Shown in pieces: positions 19,303 to 29,057 of a stretch of DNA of 64,000 bases; position 1 is the first letter of the stretch; every line of letters starts with the position of its first letter. Location: NCBI GenBank assembly GCA_934526015.1, contig CAKSZY010000001.1, positions 220,285 through 284,284 on the forward strand. Direction: 5' to 3'. A program made the position numbers and the translations under genes. This DNA comes from an uncultured Dokdonella sp. (GTDB taxonomy: Bacteria; Pseudomonadota; Gammaproteobacteria; Xanthomonadales; Rhodanobacteraceae). The notes below the pieces were generated by a model that was given only the letters and a program-made list of their open reading frames with translations, was not told the DNA's origin and ran no database searches.

Positions 19303-21324
19303 ATGGGGATCGCCAGATTCGGCTCGCTGCTGATCGGCCTGTCGTTGCTCGCTGCCTGTGGCGGCGGCAGCAATTCCACCAGCGACACGGGGACTACACC
19401 ACCGGATGATTCCGGATCCGGCGGCCCCGGCTGCTCCGGCTCGTGTGCCAGCGCCACTTCGTTCCTCAGCGAGGACGACGTCCGCAAGGTCATCGCCCAG
19501 GCGGCCAACGAAGCCCAGGCACAGGCGCGTCCGGCGGTCATCGCGGTGACCGACCGCGTCGGCAACGTGCTCGGCGTCTATCGCATGGCCGGCGCGCCGG
19601 TGACGGTCCGCATCGGCTCCGGGCGTGGCGTCGTCGGCGGCGTCGAAGGTCTCGACGTGCCGTCCGAACTCGCCGCCATCGCCAAGGCGGTCACCGGCGC
19701 CTACCTTTCCTCCGAGGGCAACGCCTTTTCCACGCGGACGGCGAGCCAGATCGTGCAGGATCATTTCAATCCCGGCGAGCGCAACACGCCGGGTGGTCCG
19801 CTGTCGGGCGTGCAGTTCTCGCAACTGCCCTGCTCGGATCTTTCCACCCGCCTGCGCGCCGACTTCGCCGTCGACGGCGGTCCGCACCGTTCGCCACTCG
19901 GACTGTCGGCGGATCCCGGCGGATTCCCCCTGTACCGGAATGGCGTGCCGGTCGGCGGCATCGGCGTCGCCGCCGACCCGGACTACACGCTCGATCCGAA
20001 CATCCTCGACCGCGACCGCGACATCGACGAGTTCATCGCCTGGGCCGGCAGTTTCGACTTCGGCGCCCCGGTCAACCGTCGCGCCGACCGCATCACCGTG
20101 GAAGGCAAGACCCTGCGCTTCACCGATGTCGAGTTCAGCCAGCTCGCGCGAAATCCGGCCAGCGCGCCGGCGTTCGCCAGCCTCGGCACGCTCGGCTCGG
20201 TGATCGCGGTTCCGGGTTATTTCGGCGGCAGCATCCGTGCCGGCACGGCGCATGGCCAGGTCGCATCCGGCGTGCGTCCGGAACCGGCCACCTATCCCGG
20301 CGTCGATGCCTTCGTGCTCGACGACGGCACCGGCAACAACCGCTTCGCCCCGCGCGCGGGCACCGATGGCGCCAGCGCGCTCTCCGCCACCGAGGTCAAC
20401 ACGCTCGTCGCCGAGGCCCTCGCGGTCGCCAATCGCGCGCGCGCCCAGATCCGCCAGCCGCTCGGCACCTCGGCCCGGGTGACCGTGTCGGTGGTCGACA
20501 CCAACGGCGCCATTCTCGGCATCGCCTCCACCCGCGATGCGCCGGTGTTCGGCATCGACGTCTCGCTGCAGAAGGCGCGCACGGCGATGTTCATGACTTC
20601 GCCGGCGGCGGCCGGCGAGATCCTCGCCCGCGACACCGTGCGCTTCTTCAATGCCGCGCTGAACCTCGACGCCGGCCGCGTGGCGCTGTCGACGACGCGC
20701 ATGCGCGAACCCGGCGAGTACGTCACCCGCCTGCGCGCCTTCCTCGGTCTGCCCGGCGCCCTCGGCGACGGCGCCATCGCCTTCGGTGCGCGCTCGGTCG
20801 GCAACCTCGCCCGGCCGTTCTACCCGGACGGCATCGAGAACGCACCGCCGGGTCCGTTCAGTCCCGCCTTCGCCGACTGGAGCCCGTTCACCACCGGCCT
20901 GCAGCTCGACCTCGTCTACACCACGGTGGCCCTGCACGTGGCGTTCTACCTGCAGCAGCTCGGCCTGGCGGTCAACATCGACGGCGGCGCCGACCTGCCG
21001 GCCCTGGACGATTCCCCGTTCGGCTGCGGCATCCCGGCGGTGGCCAACGGCATCCAGATCTTCGCCGGCGGCGTGCCGGTCTACCGCGGCAACACCCTCG
21101 TCGGCGGCATCGGCATTTCCGGCGACGGCATCGAGCAGGACGACATGATCGCCTTCCTCGGCCTGCACAACGCCGGCGCGCGCCTCGGCGGCGCGATCGG
21201 CAACGCACCGCAATCGATCCGCGCCGACGTGCTGTCGCCGCAGGGCGCGCGCCTGCGCTATGTCCAGTGTCCGCAGGCGCCGTTCCTCGACTCCAACGAG
21301 ACCCAGGTCTGCGAGGGCAAGTGA
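19303..21324 (+). CDS. lipoprotein with two HbpS/GlcG-like heme-binding domains
   Basis: A 673-aa lipoprotein. The signal peptide ends in the lipobox LSLLAAC with C19, followed by a Ser/Gly/Asp linker. Two copies of an HbpS/GlcG (DUF336)-type fold can be seen: VIAVTDRVGNVLGVYRM in the first half and VTVSVVDTNGAILGIAST in the second, each with helices rich in alanine. GGIGVAADPDY and GGIGISGDGIEQDD are the paired C-terminal strands of each copy. HbpS-type proteins bind heme or sense its redox state; here it probably sits at the inner or outer membrane as part of the cytochrome assembly. The start at 19303 has GGAGG at 19294-19298. Confidence 0.75.
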   Translation: MGIARFGSLLIGLSLLAACGGGSNSTSDTGTTPPDDSGSGGPGCSGSCASATSFLSEDDVRKVIAQAANEAQAQARPAVIAVTDRVGNVLGVYRMAGAPVTVRIGSGRGVVGGVEGLDVPSELAAIAKAVTGAYLSSEGNAFSTRTASQIVQDHFNPGERNTPGGPLSGVQFSQLPCSDLSTRLRADFAVDGGPHRSPLGLSADPGGFPLYRNGVPVGGIGVAADPDYTLDPNILDRDRDIDEFIAWAGSFDFGAPVNRRADRITVEGKTLRFTDVEFSQLARNPASAPAFASLGTLGSVIAVPGYFGGSIRAGTAHGQVASGVRPEPATYPGVDAFVLDDGTGNNRFAPRAGTDGASALSATEVNTLVAEALAVANRARAQIRQPLGTSARVTVSVVDTNGAILGIASTRDAPVFGIDVSLQKARTAMFMTSPAAAGEILARDTVRFFNAALNLDAGRVALSTTRMREPGEYVTRLRAFLGLPGALGDGAIAFGARSVGNLARPFYPDGIENAPPGPFSPAFADWSPFTTGLQLDLVYTTVALHVAFYLQQLGLAVNIDGGADLPALDDSPFGCGIPAVANGIQIFAGGVPVYRGNTLVGGIGISGDGIEQDDMIAFLGLHNAGARLGGAIGNAPQSIRADVLSPQGARLRYVQCPQAPFLDSNETQVCEGK

Positions 21325-21325
21325 G

Positions 21326-23128
21326 ATGAAGCGAACCTCCCTCGCCGTCGCTGCCCTGTTCGCCCTTGGCCAGGCGCAGGCCGGCTCTGCCCCGGCCATG
21401 ATGTCCGGCTGGCTGGACCTGATCGGTGTGCTGCCCGCGCCGGTCTACGACCCGGAGGCCTCGCAGATCCCGCGGCGCCGGCCCGGCCATCCGTGGAGCC
21501 CGCGCGTCATCGCGCCGCCGCAGAATCCCGATGCCCTCGATCCGGCGCCGGTCGACCTCGCCGGCGCGTTCATCCCGGTGCCCGACCGCTGGCGGATCGT
21601 CGAATCGATCGGCCTCAAGCACCCGTGGCACGACCCCTACAACCACAACGTGCTCAAGGCCGACCGGCCGTTCCGCAACGGCGACGAGTTCTTCAACCTC
21701 AGCCTGATCTCCGACACCATCGTCGAGCCGCGCTCGATTCCGACCCCGGTCGGCCCGCAGGCCACGTCCGATCCCGGCGCGCTCGATGTGCAGGGCGACA
21801 TCGACCAGGTCATCTTCGCGCAGACGCTGATCGGCAACGTCGTCTATTACATCGGCGACACCACGTTCAAGCCACCCGACCACGAGTTCCGCGCCACCCT
21901 GGCGTTCAACTACAACCACGTCCGCACGGAAGAAGCGCGCGCGCTGCTGATCGACCCGCGGCGCGGACGCACCCGCACCGACCGTTTCGTCGGCGTGCAG
22001 GAACTCTGGTACGACAAGCACCTGCGCGACGTCAGCGCGCGCTACGACTTCGACTCGCTGCGCATCGGCATCCAGCCGTTCAACAGCGATTTCCGCGGTT
22101 TCCTCTATCAGGACAGCCAGCCCGGCATCCGCCTGTTCGGCAACCGCAACGACAACCGCCTGCAATACAACCTCGCCTGGTTCCGCCGTCTCGACAAGGA
22201 CATCAATTCCGGCCTGAACGACGTCGGCGAGAAGCCGCGCAAGGACGACATCCTGCTGGCCAACGTGTATCGCCAGGACTGGCCGATGCTCGGCTTCACC
22301 TCGCAGTTGACCCTGGTCTACAACCGCAACCGCGAGGACGAGGTCCGTTACGACTCCAACGGCTTCATCCAGCGTCCGGCCTCGCTCGGCGGCGAATACC
22401 TGCGCACCTACGACGTCGGCTACATCGGCTACAACGGCGATGGCCACCTCGGCCGGGTCAATCTCACCGTGTCCGCGTATGCCGCCATCGGCCACCAGAC
22501 CCCGGGCGTGTTCATCGACGATCGCAGCGACATCCGCGCCGGCTTCCTCGCCGCCGAGGCCTCGGTCGATTTCGACTGGATCCGCGTGCGCGGCTCGCTG
22601 GCCTGGGCCAGCGGCGACGACGATCCCTACGACACGCGCTCGAACGGCTTCGATTCGATCTTCGAGAACCCGGTGTTCGCCGGCGCCGACACCAGCTACT
22701 GGGTGCGCCAGAACATTCCGCTGATCGGCGGCGGCGGCGTTGCCCTCGCCCAGCGCAACTCGCTGCTCGCGAGCCTGCGTTCGTCGCGCGAGCTCGGCCA
22801 GAGCAACTTCGACAATCCCGGCCTGCGCCTGATCGGGCTCGGTGCGGACTTCGACCTGACTCCGGAATCCCGCGTCAGCGCGAACATCAACGAGCTCTGG
22901 TTCGACAAGACCGAAGTGCTCGAGGCCGCGCGTGCCCAGGCCGGCATCGGCAAGCGCATCGGCACCGACGTCTCGGTGGCGTGGATCTGGCGTCCGTTCA
23001 TGAGCCAGAACATCGTGTTGCGCCTTTCCGGCGCGGCGCTGCTGCCCGGCAGCGGCTTCAAGGAACTCTACGGGACCAACGACTCGAGCTACTACACCGT
23101 GCTCGGCAATCTGATTCTGGCCTACTGA
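21326..23128 (+). CDS. outer-membrane beta-barrel, candidate conduit porin
   Basis: A 600-aa protein with a signal peptide (MKRTSLAVAALFALGQAQA, cleavage after residue 19) and a long series of alternating amphipathic strands rich in Tyr, Trp and Asn. It ends VLGNLILAY with a terminal aromatic residue, as outer-membrane barrels do. No named family is recognised. It lies between the HbpS-like lipoprotein (one base gap) and the LVIVD decaheme cytochrome (10-base gap), so all three are surely coexpressed. By analogy with MtrB- and OmbB-type porins it could thread a cytochrome through the outer membrane. That role is inference from context. Confidence 0.7.
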   Translation: MKRTSLAVAALFALGQAQAGSAPAMMSGWLDLIGVLPAPVYDPEASQIPRRRPGHPWSPRVIAPPQNPDALDPAPVDLAGAFIPVPDRWRIVESIGLKHPWHDPYNHNVLKADRPFRNGDEFFNLSLISDTIVEPRSIPTPVGPQATSDPGALDVQGDIDQVIFAQTLIGNVVYYIGDTTFKPPDHEFRATLAFNYNHVRTEEARALLIDPRRGRTRTDRFVGVQELWYDKHLRDVSARYDFDSLRIGIQPFNSDFRGFLYQDSQPGIRLFGNRNDNRLQYNLAWFRRLDKDINSGLNDVGEKPRKDDILLANVYRQDWPMLGFTSQLTLVYNRNREDEVRYDSNGFIQRPASLGGEYLRTYDVGYIGYNGDGHLGRVNLTVSAYAAIGHQTPGVFIDDRSDIRAGFLAAEASVDFDWIRVRGSLAWASGDDDPYDTRSNGFDSIFENPVFAGADTSYWVRQNIPLIGGGGVALAQRNSLLASLRSSRELGQSNFDNPGLRLIGLGADFDLTPESRVSANINELWFDKTEVLEAARAQAGIGKRIGTDVSVAWIWRPFMSQNIVLRLSGAALLPGSGFKELYGTNDSSYYTVLGNLILAY

Positions 23129-23138
23129 GGACGACGAC

Positions 23139-26100
23139 GTGCCCGGCAGACCAACGCGCGAACCGACCACCCGCCTCGCGGCCCTCCTCGCCGGCACCGT
23201 CCTGGCGTGCTGGACCTGCGTCGCCACCGCCGCCGAACACGCCACGAGCGTCGAGCGCGACTACGTCACCGCGCCCGACGCGCCGGCCTTCCAGTCGCTC
23301 GAACAGGCCGATGCGAAATCCTCCGGTTGCGTGACCTGCCATGCCGAGTCCGACCGCAAGACGATGCACGCCAATCCCGCGGTCGTGCTCGGCTGCACCG
23401 ACTGCCATGGCGGCAATGCCGCGGTCTCGGCACCGGCCGGTGAAGAAGGCACGCCCGCCGGCAGTGGCTGGTCGGTGCAGTATCTCGAGCGCCTGCAGCA
23501 GGCGCACGTGTTGCCGCGCTATCCCGATCGCTGGCCGTCGAGTGCGAATCCGGAACGCAGCTACACCTGGCTGTTGCAGGAATCGCCGGAGTTCGTGCGT
23601 TTCGTCAATCCGGGCGACCTGCGCATCGCCCGCGAGGCCTGCGGCTCCTGCCACCTGCCGATCATCCAGCAGGCCGAGAAAAGCCTGATGGCGAATGCGG
23701 CGATGTTCTGGGGCGCGGCCGCCTACAACAACGGCATCCTCCCGTACAAGCATTCGATCCTCGGCGAGGCCTACACGCGCGAAGGCCTGCCGGCCTCGGT
23801 CAAGAACGGTGTCGACAACGACGAGACGATGAACCGTCTCGGCGTGCTGCCGTCGATCGCGCCGATGCCGGCCTGGGAATCGATGCCGCCGGCCGACGTG
23901 TTCCGCGTGTTCGAACGCGGTGGCCGCAACATCCTCAACCTCTTCCCCGAGATCGGCCTGCCGAACGAACTCGGCCAGATCCAGCGCCTCGAGGAACCGG
24001 GACGGCCGGACCTCAAGCAGTCCAATCGCGGTCCGGCGACCGGATCGCGCGTCGCCATTCCGGTACTCAACATCCACAAGACCCGGCTCAACGACCCGTT
24101 CACCTGGTTCCTCGGCACCAACGACAATCCCGGCGACTTCCGCTCCTCGGGCTGTTCGGCCTGCCACGTGATCTACGCCAACGACCGCGATCCGCGCCAC
24201 TCGGCGATCTACGCGAAGTTCGGCAACATGGGCACCAGCCAGCAGGCCGACCCGACCATCCCGAAGAACGTGCCGGGCCATCCGCTCAAGCACGAGTTCA
24301 CCCGCGCGGTGCCGACAAGCCAGTGCATGATCTGCCACATGCACCAGCCGAACATGTTCATCAACACGATGCTCGGCTACACCATGTGGGACTACGAGTC
24401 CGACGCTCCGTTCATGTGGCCGGAGCAGCAGCAGTACCCCGATGCGGAAACGATGCGCAAGGTGCTCGACCGCAACCCCGAAGGGGCCGCACCGCGCGGC
24501 AAGTGGGCCGACGTCGACTTCCTCAAGGACGTGTCGCTGCTGAATCCGCAGCTCAAGGACACCCAGTTCGCCGACTACCACGGCCACGGCTGGAACTTCC
24601 GCGGCGTGTTCAAGCGCGACCGCAAGGGCAACCTGCTCGACGCCGCCGGCGAGCGCATCGCCGACGACGACCCCGACAAGTGGAACAAGGGCGTGCACCT
24701 GTCGTCGATCCACGTCGACGTCGGCATGCAGTGCGTCGACTGCCACTTCGCCCAGGACAACCACGGCAACGGTTATCTCAAGGCCGAGGTCATGGGCGCG
24801 GTGGAGATCCAGTGCCAGGATTGCCATGGCACGGTCGATGCGCCGCCGACCCTGAAGACCTCGGGCCCCGCGGCACCGAAGTACGGCACCAACCTGCTGC
24901 TGATCCGCAATCCGGATGGCAAGAAGCGCTTCGAATGGGTCGGCGACAAGCTGGTCCAGCGCTCGGCGGTCACGCCGGGGCTCGAGTGGACGATGAGCCT
25001 GGTGAAGGACAGCGTCGACCCGCTGTCGGGCGAGTACAACCCGAAGGCCACCCGCGCCCACACCATGGCCCGCGGCACCGACGAACTGCGCTGGGGGAAG
25101 GACGTGCCGCTCGACGAGCGCGCCCACGGCGAAGACAAGATGCTCTGCTATTCCTGCCACACCTCCTGGACCACCAGCTGCGGCGGCTGCCACCTGCCGA
25201 TCGAGGCCAACTGGAAGACCGAGAAGCACAAGTACGAGGGCGGCTTCACCCGCAACTACGCCACCTACAACCCGCAGGTCGCCCGCGACGAGATGTTCTT
25301 CCTCGGCAAGCACGGCGGCATCAAGGACGGCAAGATCGCCCCGGTGCGCTCGTCTTCGGCGCTGGTGCTTTCCTCGACCAACATCAACCGCGAGAAGATC
25401 TACATCCAGCAGCCGCCGATTGCCTCCTCGGGCTACAGCTCGCAGGCCTTCGCCCCGCATTACCCGCACACCGAGCGCAAGACCGAGACCAAGGATTGCG
25501 AGGATTGCCACCTGTCGAGGAACAACGACAACAACGCGATCATGGCCCAGCTGCTGCTGCTCGGCACCAAGTACATCGATTTCGTCGGCTACAACGCCTG
25601 GGTCGGCGGCGACGGTGAAGTCAGTGCCGTGCGCGTGACCGAATGGGACGAGCCACAGGCGGTGATCGGCAGCTACCTGCAGAAATACGCCTATCCGGAC
25701 TGGTACGCCGAACACCGGCAGCGGGATCTGCGTCTGCCCGACGTCACCCGCCACGGTGCCGGCACCGCCAGCTGCCTGCAGTTGCGCGGCGAATACCTCT
25801 ACGTCGCCGAAGGTGCGCGCGGCATGCGCGTCTACGACGTCGCCAGCGTCGCCAACAAGGGCTTCTCGCAGAAGGTCATCAGCGCGCCGTTCTCGCCGCT
25901 CGGCCAGGATGCCGCGGTTCCCTCGCGCAACGCCACCTGCATTTCCCTGTCGACCACCCAGCCGGTCGCGCCGCAACGCAACGACGGCGAGCTGATGCGC
26001 GGTGCCAACGCCGAGCAGCCGATGCATCCGCTGTACAAGTACGCCTTCCTCACCGATGCGGAGGAAGGCCTCATCGCGGTCGACATCGAAACCTTCGCCG

Positions 26101-26969
26101 ATGGCGATCCGCGCAACAACCAGCTCGAGCGCGCAGTGACCTGGAACGAGGGCGGCGTGCTGGATGGCGCACGTCACCTGACCGTTGCCGGCACCACGGT
26201 GTATGTCGCCGGCGACCGCGGCATCGTCGTCCTCGACCTCGACGATCCGCTCGCGCCGCGCCACCTGAAGACGATCCCGATCGCCGGCGCGCGCGCAAGC
26301 CAGGTGCAGTTCCGTTACCTGTTCGTGACGGCCAGCGACGGCCTGCACGTGATCGACGTCACCCGCCCGGAAAATGCCTTCGAGGTGGAATCGGCCCGGC
26401 TGCCGTTGCGCGACGCCCGCAAGCTGCACGTCGCCCGCACCTATGCCTACATCGCCAACGGTGCCGACGGCCTCGCCATCGTCGACGTCACCAACCCCGA
26501 ACAGCCGAAGCTCCACGAGATGTACAACGCCGACGGCAAGCTCGACGATGCGCAGGATGTCGTCGTCGGCACCACCAACGCTTCGCTGTTCGCCTATGTT
26601 GCAGACGGCCGCAACGGCCTCAAGGTCATCCAGCTGACCTCGCCGGAATCGCAGCCGAAGTTCTACGGCTTCGCCCCCGACCCGAAACCGCAGTTGGTGG
26701 CCTGGCACGTCACCGGCAAGCCGGCGCTGTCTCTGTCGCGCGGCCTCGAACGCGATCGCGCCGTCGACGAGAGCGGTCACCAGGTCGCGGTGTTCGGCCG
26801 CATCGGGGCGCGTCCGTTCACCCTCGAGGAGATGCGCCGCCTGTTCCTCAAGGACGACGGCACGCCGTGGTACGTCAGCAACCAGGTCGATGACCACGGC
26901 ACCACGCTCGCGCCGGCATCGCCGGCGGCGAAGCCGGCAAAGGCATCGACGGTCGCGCCGCTGCCGTGA
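23139..26969 (+). CDS. exported decaheme cytochrome c with LVIVD-repeat propeller
   Basis: A 1276-aa exported protein. The signal region ends near ATAAEHATS; a weak lipobox (VLAC, C24) is an alternative. Ten CxxCH motifs are seen: CVTCH (64), CTDCH (86), CGSCH (168), CSACH, CMICH, CVDCH, CQDCH, CYSCH, CGGCH and CEDCH (about 786). From about 880 to 1170 come five LVIVD-type repeats such as YVAGDRGIVVLDLDDP and YIANGADGLAIVDVTNP, a beta-propeller often found on surface or periplasmic proteins. Best guess is the terminal cell-surface or outer-membrane-facing electron carrier of this cluster. The last 30 residues are low-complexity Ala/Pro/Lys. Confidence 0.85.
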   Translation: MPGRPTREPTTRLAALLAGTVLACWTCVATAAEHATSVERDYVTAPDAPAFQSLEQADAKSSGCVTCHAESDRKTMHANPAVVLGCTDCHGGNAAVSAPAGEEGTPAGSGWSVQYLERLQQAHVLPRYPDRWPSSANPERSYTWLLQESPEFVRFVNPGDLRIAREACGSCHLPIIQQAEKSLMANAAMFWGAAAYNNGILPYKHSILGEAYTREGLPASVKNGVDNDETMNRLGVLPSIAPMPAWESMPPADVFRVFERGGRNILNLFPEIGLPNELGQIQRLEEPGRPDLKQSNRGPATGSRVAIPVLNIHKTRLNDPFTWFLGTNDNPGDFRSSGCSACHVIYANDRDPRHSAIYAKFGNMGTSQQADPTIPKNVPGHPLKHEFTRAVPTSQCMICHMHQPNMFINTMLGYTMWDYESDAPFMWPEQQQYPDAETMRKVLDRNPEGAAPRGKWADVDFLKDVSLLNPQLKDTQFADYHGHGWNFRGVFKRDRKGNLLDAAGERIADDDPDKWNKGVHLSSIHVDVGMQCVDCHFAQDNHGNGYLKAEVMGAVEIQCQDCHGTVDAPPTLKTSGPAAPKYGTNLLLIRNPDGKKRFEWVGDKLVQRSAVTPGLEWTMSLVKDSVDPLSGEYNPKATRAHTMARGTDELRWGKDVPLDERAHGEDKMLCYSCHTSWTTSCGGCHLPIEANWKTEKHKYEGGFTRNYATYNPQVARDEMFFLGKHGGIKDGKIAPVRSSSALVLSSTNINREKIYIQQPPIASSGYSSQAFAPHYPHTERKTETKDCEDCHLSRNNDNNAIMAQLLLLGTKYIDFVGYNAWVGGDGEVSAVRVTEWDEPQAVIGSYLQKYAYPDWYAEHRQRDLRLPDVTRHGAGTASCLQLRGEYLYVAEGARGMRVYDVASVANKGFSQKVISAPFSPLGQDAAVPSRNATCISLSTTQPVAPQRNDGELMRGANAEQPMHPLYKYAFLTDAEEGLIAVDIETFADGDPRNNQLERAVTWNEGGVLDGARHLTVAGTTVYVAGDRGIVVLDLDDPLAPRHLKTIPIAGARASQVQFRYLFVTASDGLHVIDVTRPENAFEVESARLPLRDARKLHVARTYAYIANGADGLAIVDVTNPEQPKLHEMYNADGKLDDAQDVVVGTTNASLFAYVADGRNGLKVIQLTSPESQPKFYGFAPDPKPQLVAWHVTGKPALSLSRGLERDRAVDESGHQVAVFGRIGARPFTLEEMRRLFLKDDGTPWYVSNQVDDHGTTLAPASPAAKPAKASTVAPLP

Positions 26970-27032
26970 TCCCGGCAGCGGCAGTCGACGAACGCCGGTC
27001 GCCGTCGCCGCGACCGCGCGCTCGCTGATCCT

Positions 27033-27512
27033 GTGGCAACGCCGCCCGCCAACGTCGTCGAACGCCTGCATGCGGCGTTCGCCCGCCGCGATGGTGCGGC
27101 CATGGCCGCCTGCTACCACGCCGATGCCGAGTTCGCCGATCCGGTGTTCACCCTGCGCGGCAGCGAGGTCGGTGCGATGTGGCGCATGCTCTGTGCGCGC
27201 GCCGGCGACCTGCGCGTCGAAACGGGCGGCATCGTCGCCGATGCCGCAACCGGCCGCGCCGACTGGCAGGCCTGGTACACCTTCTCGGCCAGCGGCCGGC
27301 CGGTCCACAACCGCGTCCATTCGCAGTTCCATCTGCGTGATGACCGGATCGTCGCCCAGGTCGACCGTTTCGCCTTCTGGCGCTGGTCGCGGCAGGCGCT
27401 CGGGCCGGCCGGCCTGCTGCTCGGCTGGAGCCCGTTCCTGCGCAACCAGGTGCGCGCCAACGCCCGCCTCGCCCTCGACCGCTTCATCGCGTCTGAACGC
27501 CAGCCTGCCTGA
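27033..27512 (+). CDS. NTF2/SnoaL-like family protein
   Basis: A 159-aa cytosolic protein starting at a GTG (MATPPANVVERLHAAFARRD). The pattern of an N-terminal helix, then CYHADAEFADPVF and HSQFHLRDDRIVAQVDRF is typical of the NTF2-like cone fold, which covers isomerases, hydrolases and binding proteins; the substrate cannot be predicted. It starts 63 bases after the cytochrome gene and could be the last gene of that transcript, but nothing ties it to electron transfer. Confidence 0.75.
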   Translation: MATPPANVVERLHAAFARRDGAAMAACYHADAEFADPVFTLRGSEVGAMWRMLCARAGDLRVETGGIVADAATGRADWQAWYTFSASGRPVHNRVHSQFHLRDDRIVAQVDRFAFWRWSRQALGPAGLLLGWSPFLRNQVRANARLALDRFIASERQPA

Positions 27513-27561
27513 GTCGCCATCGCAGGCACCCGCGCGTGTGCGCCCGGCTACACTGCCGGGC

Positions 27562-28989
27562 ATGTCCGCCCTCCCCTCGCACGCGCGCGCCATGGCGTCG
27601 AACGCATCGATGCGCCTGATCGCCGCCCAGGCCTTCAGTCGTGCCGCCGGCGCGCCGCTGGTCGCCGGCAATGCCATCGACCTCCTGATCGACGGACGTG
27701 CCAATTACGATGCCTGGCTGGCGGCCATTTCCAGCGCCCGCTCGACGATCTGCTTCGAGAATTACATCTTCCGCAACGACGCACTCGCGCGCAGTTTCCT
27801 CGACGCCCTCGTCGAGCGCGCCCGTGCCGGTGTCCGCGTGCACGTCGTGCGCGACTGGCTCGGTTGCCTCGGCCAGTCGCGCCCCGGCTTCTGGGGGCCG
27901 CTGGTTGCCGCCGGTGGCGAGGTGCGCACGTTCAATCCGCCGCGCCTCTCCAGCCCGTTCGGATGGCTGTCGCGCGACCACCGCAAGCTGCTCGTCGTCG
28001 ATGGCCGCGAGGGGTTCCTCTCCGGCATCTGCGTCAGCGCGAAATGGCTCGGCAACCCGGCGAAGGGCATCGAGCCGTGGCGCGATACCGGCGTCGCCGT
28101 GCGCGGTCCCGCGGTGGCGGAGCTGGCCAATGCCTTTGCCGACACCTGGTCACGCCTCGGTGCGCCGCTCGAGGACGACACCGGAGTGCCCGAGGTCGCC
28201 GGCGATGTCGACCTGCGCGTGATCGGCACCGTGCCGAACACCGCCGGGCTCTACCGTCTCGACCAGATGATTGCGGCCATGGCACAGGATCGGGTCTGGT
28301 TGACCGACGCCTACTTCGTCGGCGTCGCCCCGTACGTGCAGGCGCTCGCCGCGGCCGCACGCGATGGGGTCGACGTGCGCCTGCTGGTCCCGGGAACCAG
28401 CGACCTCCCTGCCGTCGGCGCCATGTCACGCGCCGGCTATCGCCCGCTGCTCGAAGCCGGCGTGCGCGTCTACGAGTGGAACGGCTCGATGCTGCATGCC
28501 AAGACTTCCGTCGCCGACGGTCGCTGGGCCCGCGTCGGCTCCAGCAACCTGAACCTGGCCAGCTGGATCGGCAACTGCGAGATCGATGTCGCGGTGGAGG
28601 ACCGCGCGTTCGCCGAACGCATGGAAGCGCAGTACGAAGCCGATCTCGACAACGCCACCGAGATCGTCCTCAGGGAACGGATTCGCCGCCGCTCGCGCAA
28701 GGGCACCGGCAACGGCGGGCAACGCCGTGGCGGCAGTTCCGGACGCGCCGCGGCCGGCGCACTGCGCCTGGCCAACACGGTGGGCGCGGCGATCACCAAC
28801 CGGCGCGTGCTCGGCCCCTCGGAATCGGCGACGCTCGGCATCAGCGCCATCCTGCTGGTGGCGCTGGCCGCAGTGGCCGCGCTGTGGCCGCGCGTGCTGG
28901 CGTGGCCGATCGCGCTGGTCTCGGCCTGGCTCGGTCTGGCCCTGTTCGCGCGCTGGATCGTCAGGAACCGCAAGCCCCCCGATCCTTGA
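27562..28989 (+). CDS. phospholipase D / cardiolipin synthase-like membrane protein
   Basis: A 475-aa protein with two PLD-type catalytic motifs: HRKLLVVDG in the first half and HAKTSVADG in the second, each with the H-x-K and acidic residue. CFENYIFRND and TDAYFVGVAP are further family blocks. Two C-terminal membrane helices (about residues 420-465) anchor it. It is related to cardiolipin synthase B-type enzymes that join phosphatidyl groups, but lacks the N-terminal membrane helices of ClsA. A TACACT -10-like sequence lies 13 bases before the ATG. Substrate is unproven. Confidence 0.85.
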   Translation: MSALPSHARAMASNASMRLIAAQAFSRAAGAPLVAGNAIDLLIDGRANYDAWLAAISSARSTICFENYIFRNDALARSFLDALVERARAGVRVHVVRDWLGCLGQSRPGFWGPLVAAGGEVRTFNPPRLSSPFGWLSRDHRKLLVVDGREGFLSGICVSAKWLGNPAKGIEPWRDTGVAVRGPAVAELANAFADTWSRLGAPLEDDTGVPEVAGDVDLRVIGTVPNTAGLYRLDQMIAAMAQDRVWLTDAYFVGVAPYVQALAAAARDGVDVRLLVPGTSDLPAVGAMSRAGYRPLLEAGVRVYEWNGSMLHAKTSVADGRWARVGSSNLNLASWIGNCEIDVAVEDRAFAERMEAQYEADLDNATEIVLRERIRRRSRKGTGNGGQRRGGSSGRAAAGALRLANTVGAAITNRRVLGPSESATLGISAILLVALAAVAALWPRVLAWPIALVSAWLGLALFARWIVRNRKPPDP

Positions 28990-29057
28990 GCCAAGGGGGC
29001 GGGGAGCGGACGTTCATCCCCGGCTTCGGCTCCCGTGGCCGCCCGCGGTGGCGGCGA

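Noticed and set aside
19132..21399. Long antisense frame over the HbpS-like lipoprotein
   Set aside because: Shadow of the plus-strand gene, which has a lipobox and a good RBS; the antisense product shows no recognisable domain.
23058..27704. A 1548-codon open frame antisense to the LVIVD cytochrome
   Set aside because: High-GC DNA leaves antisense frames open. Its product is rich in Arg, Ala, Val and Asp without motifs, while the plus strand has ten ordered CxxCH sites and LVIVD repeats.
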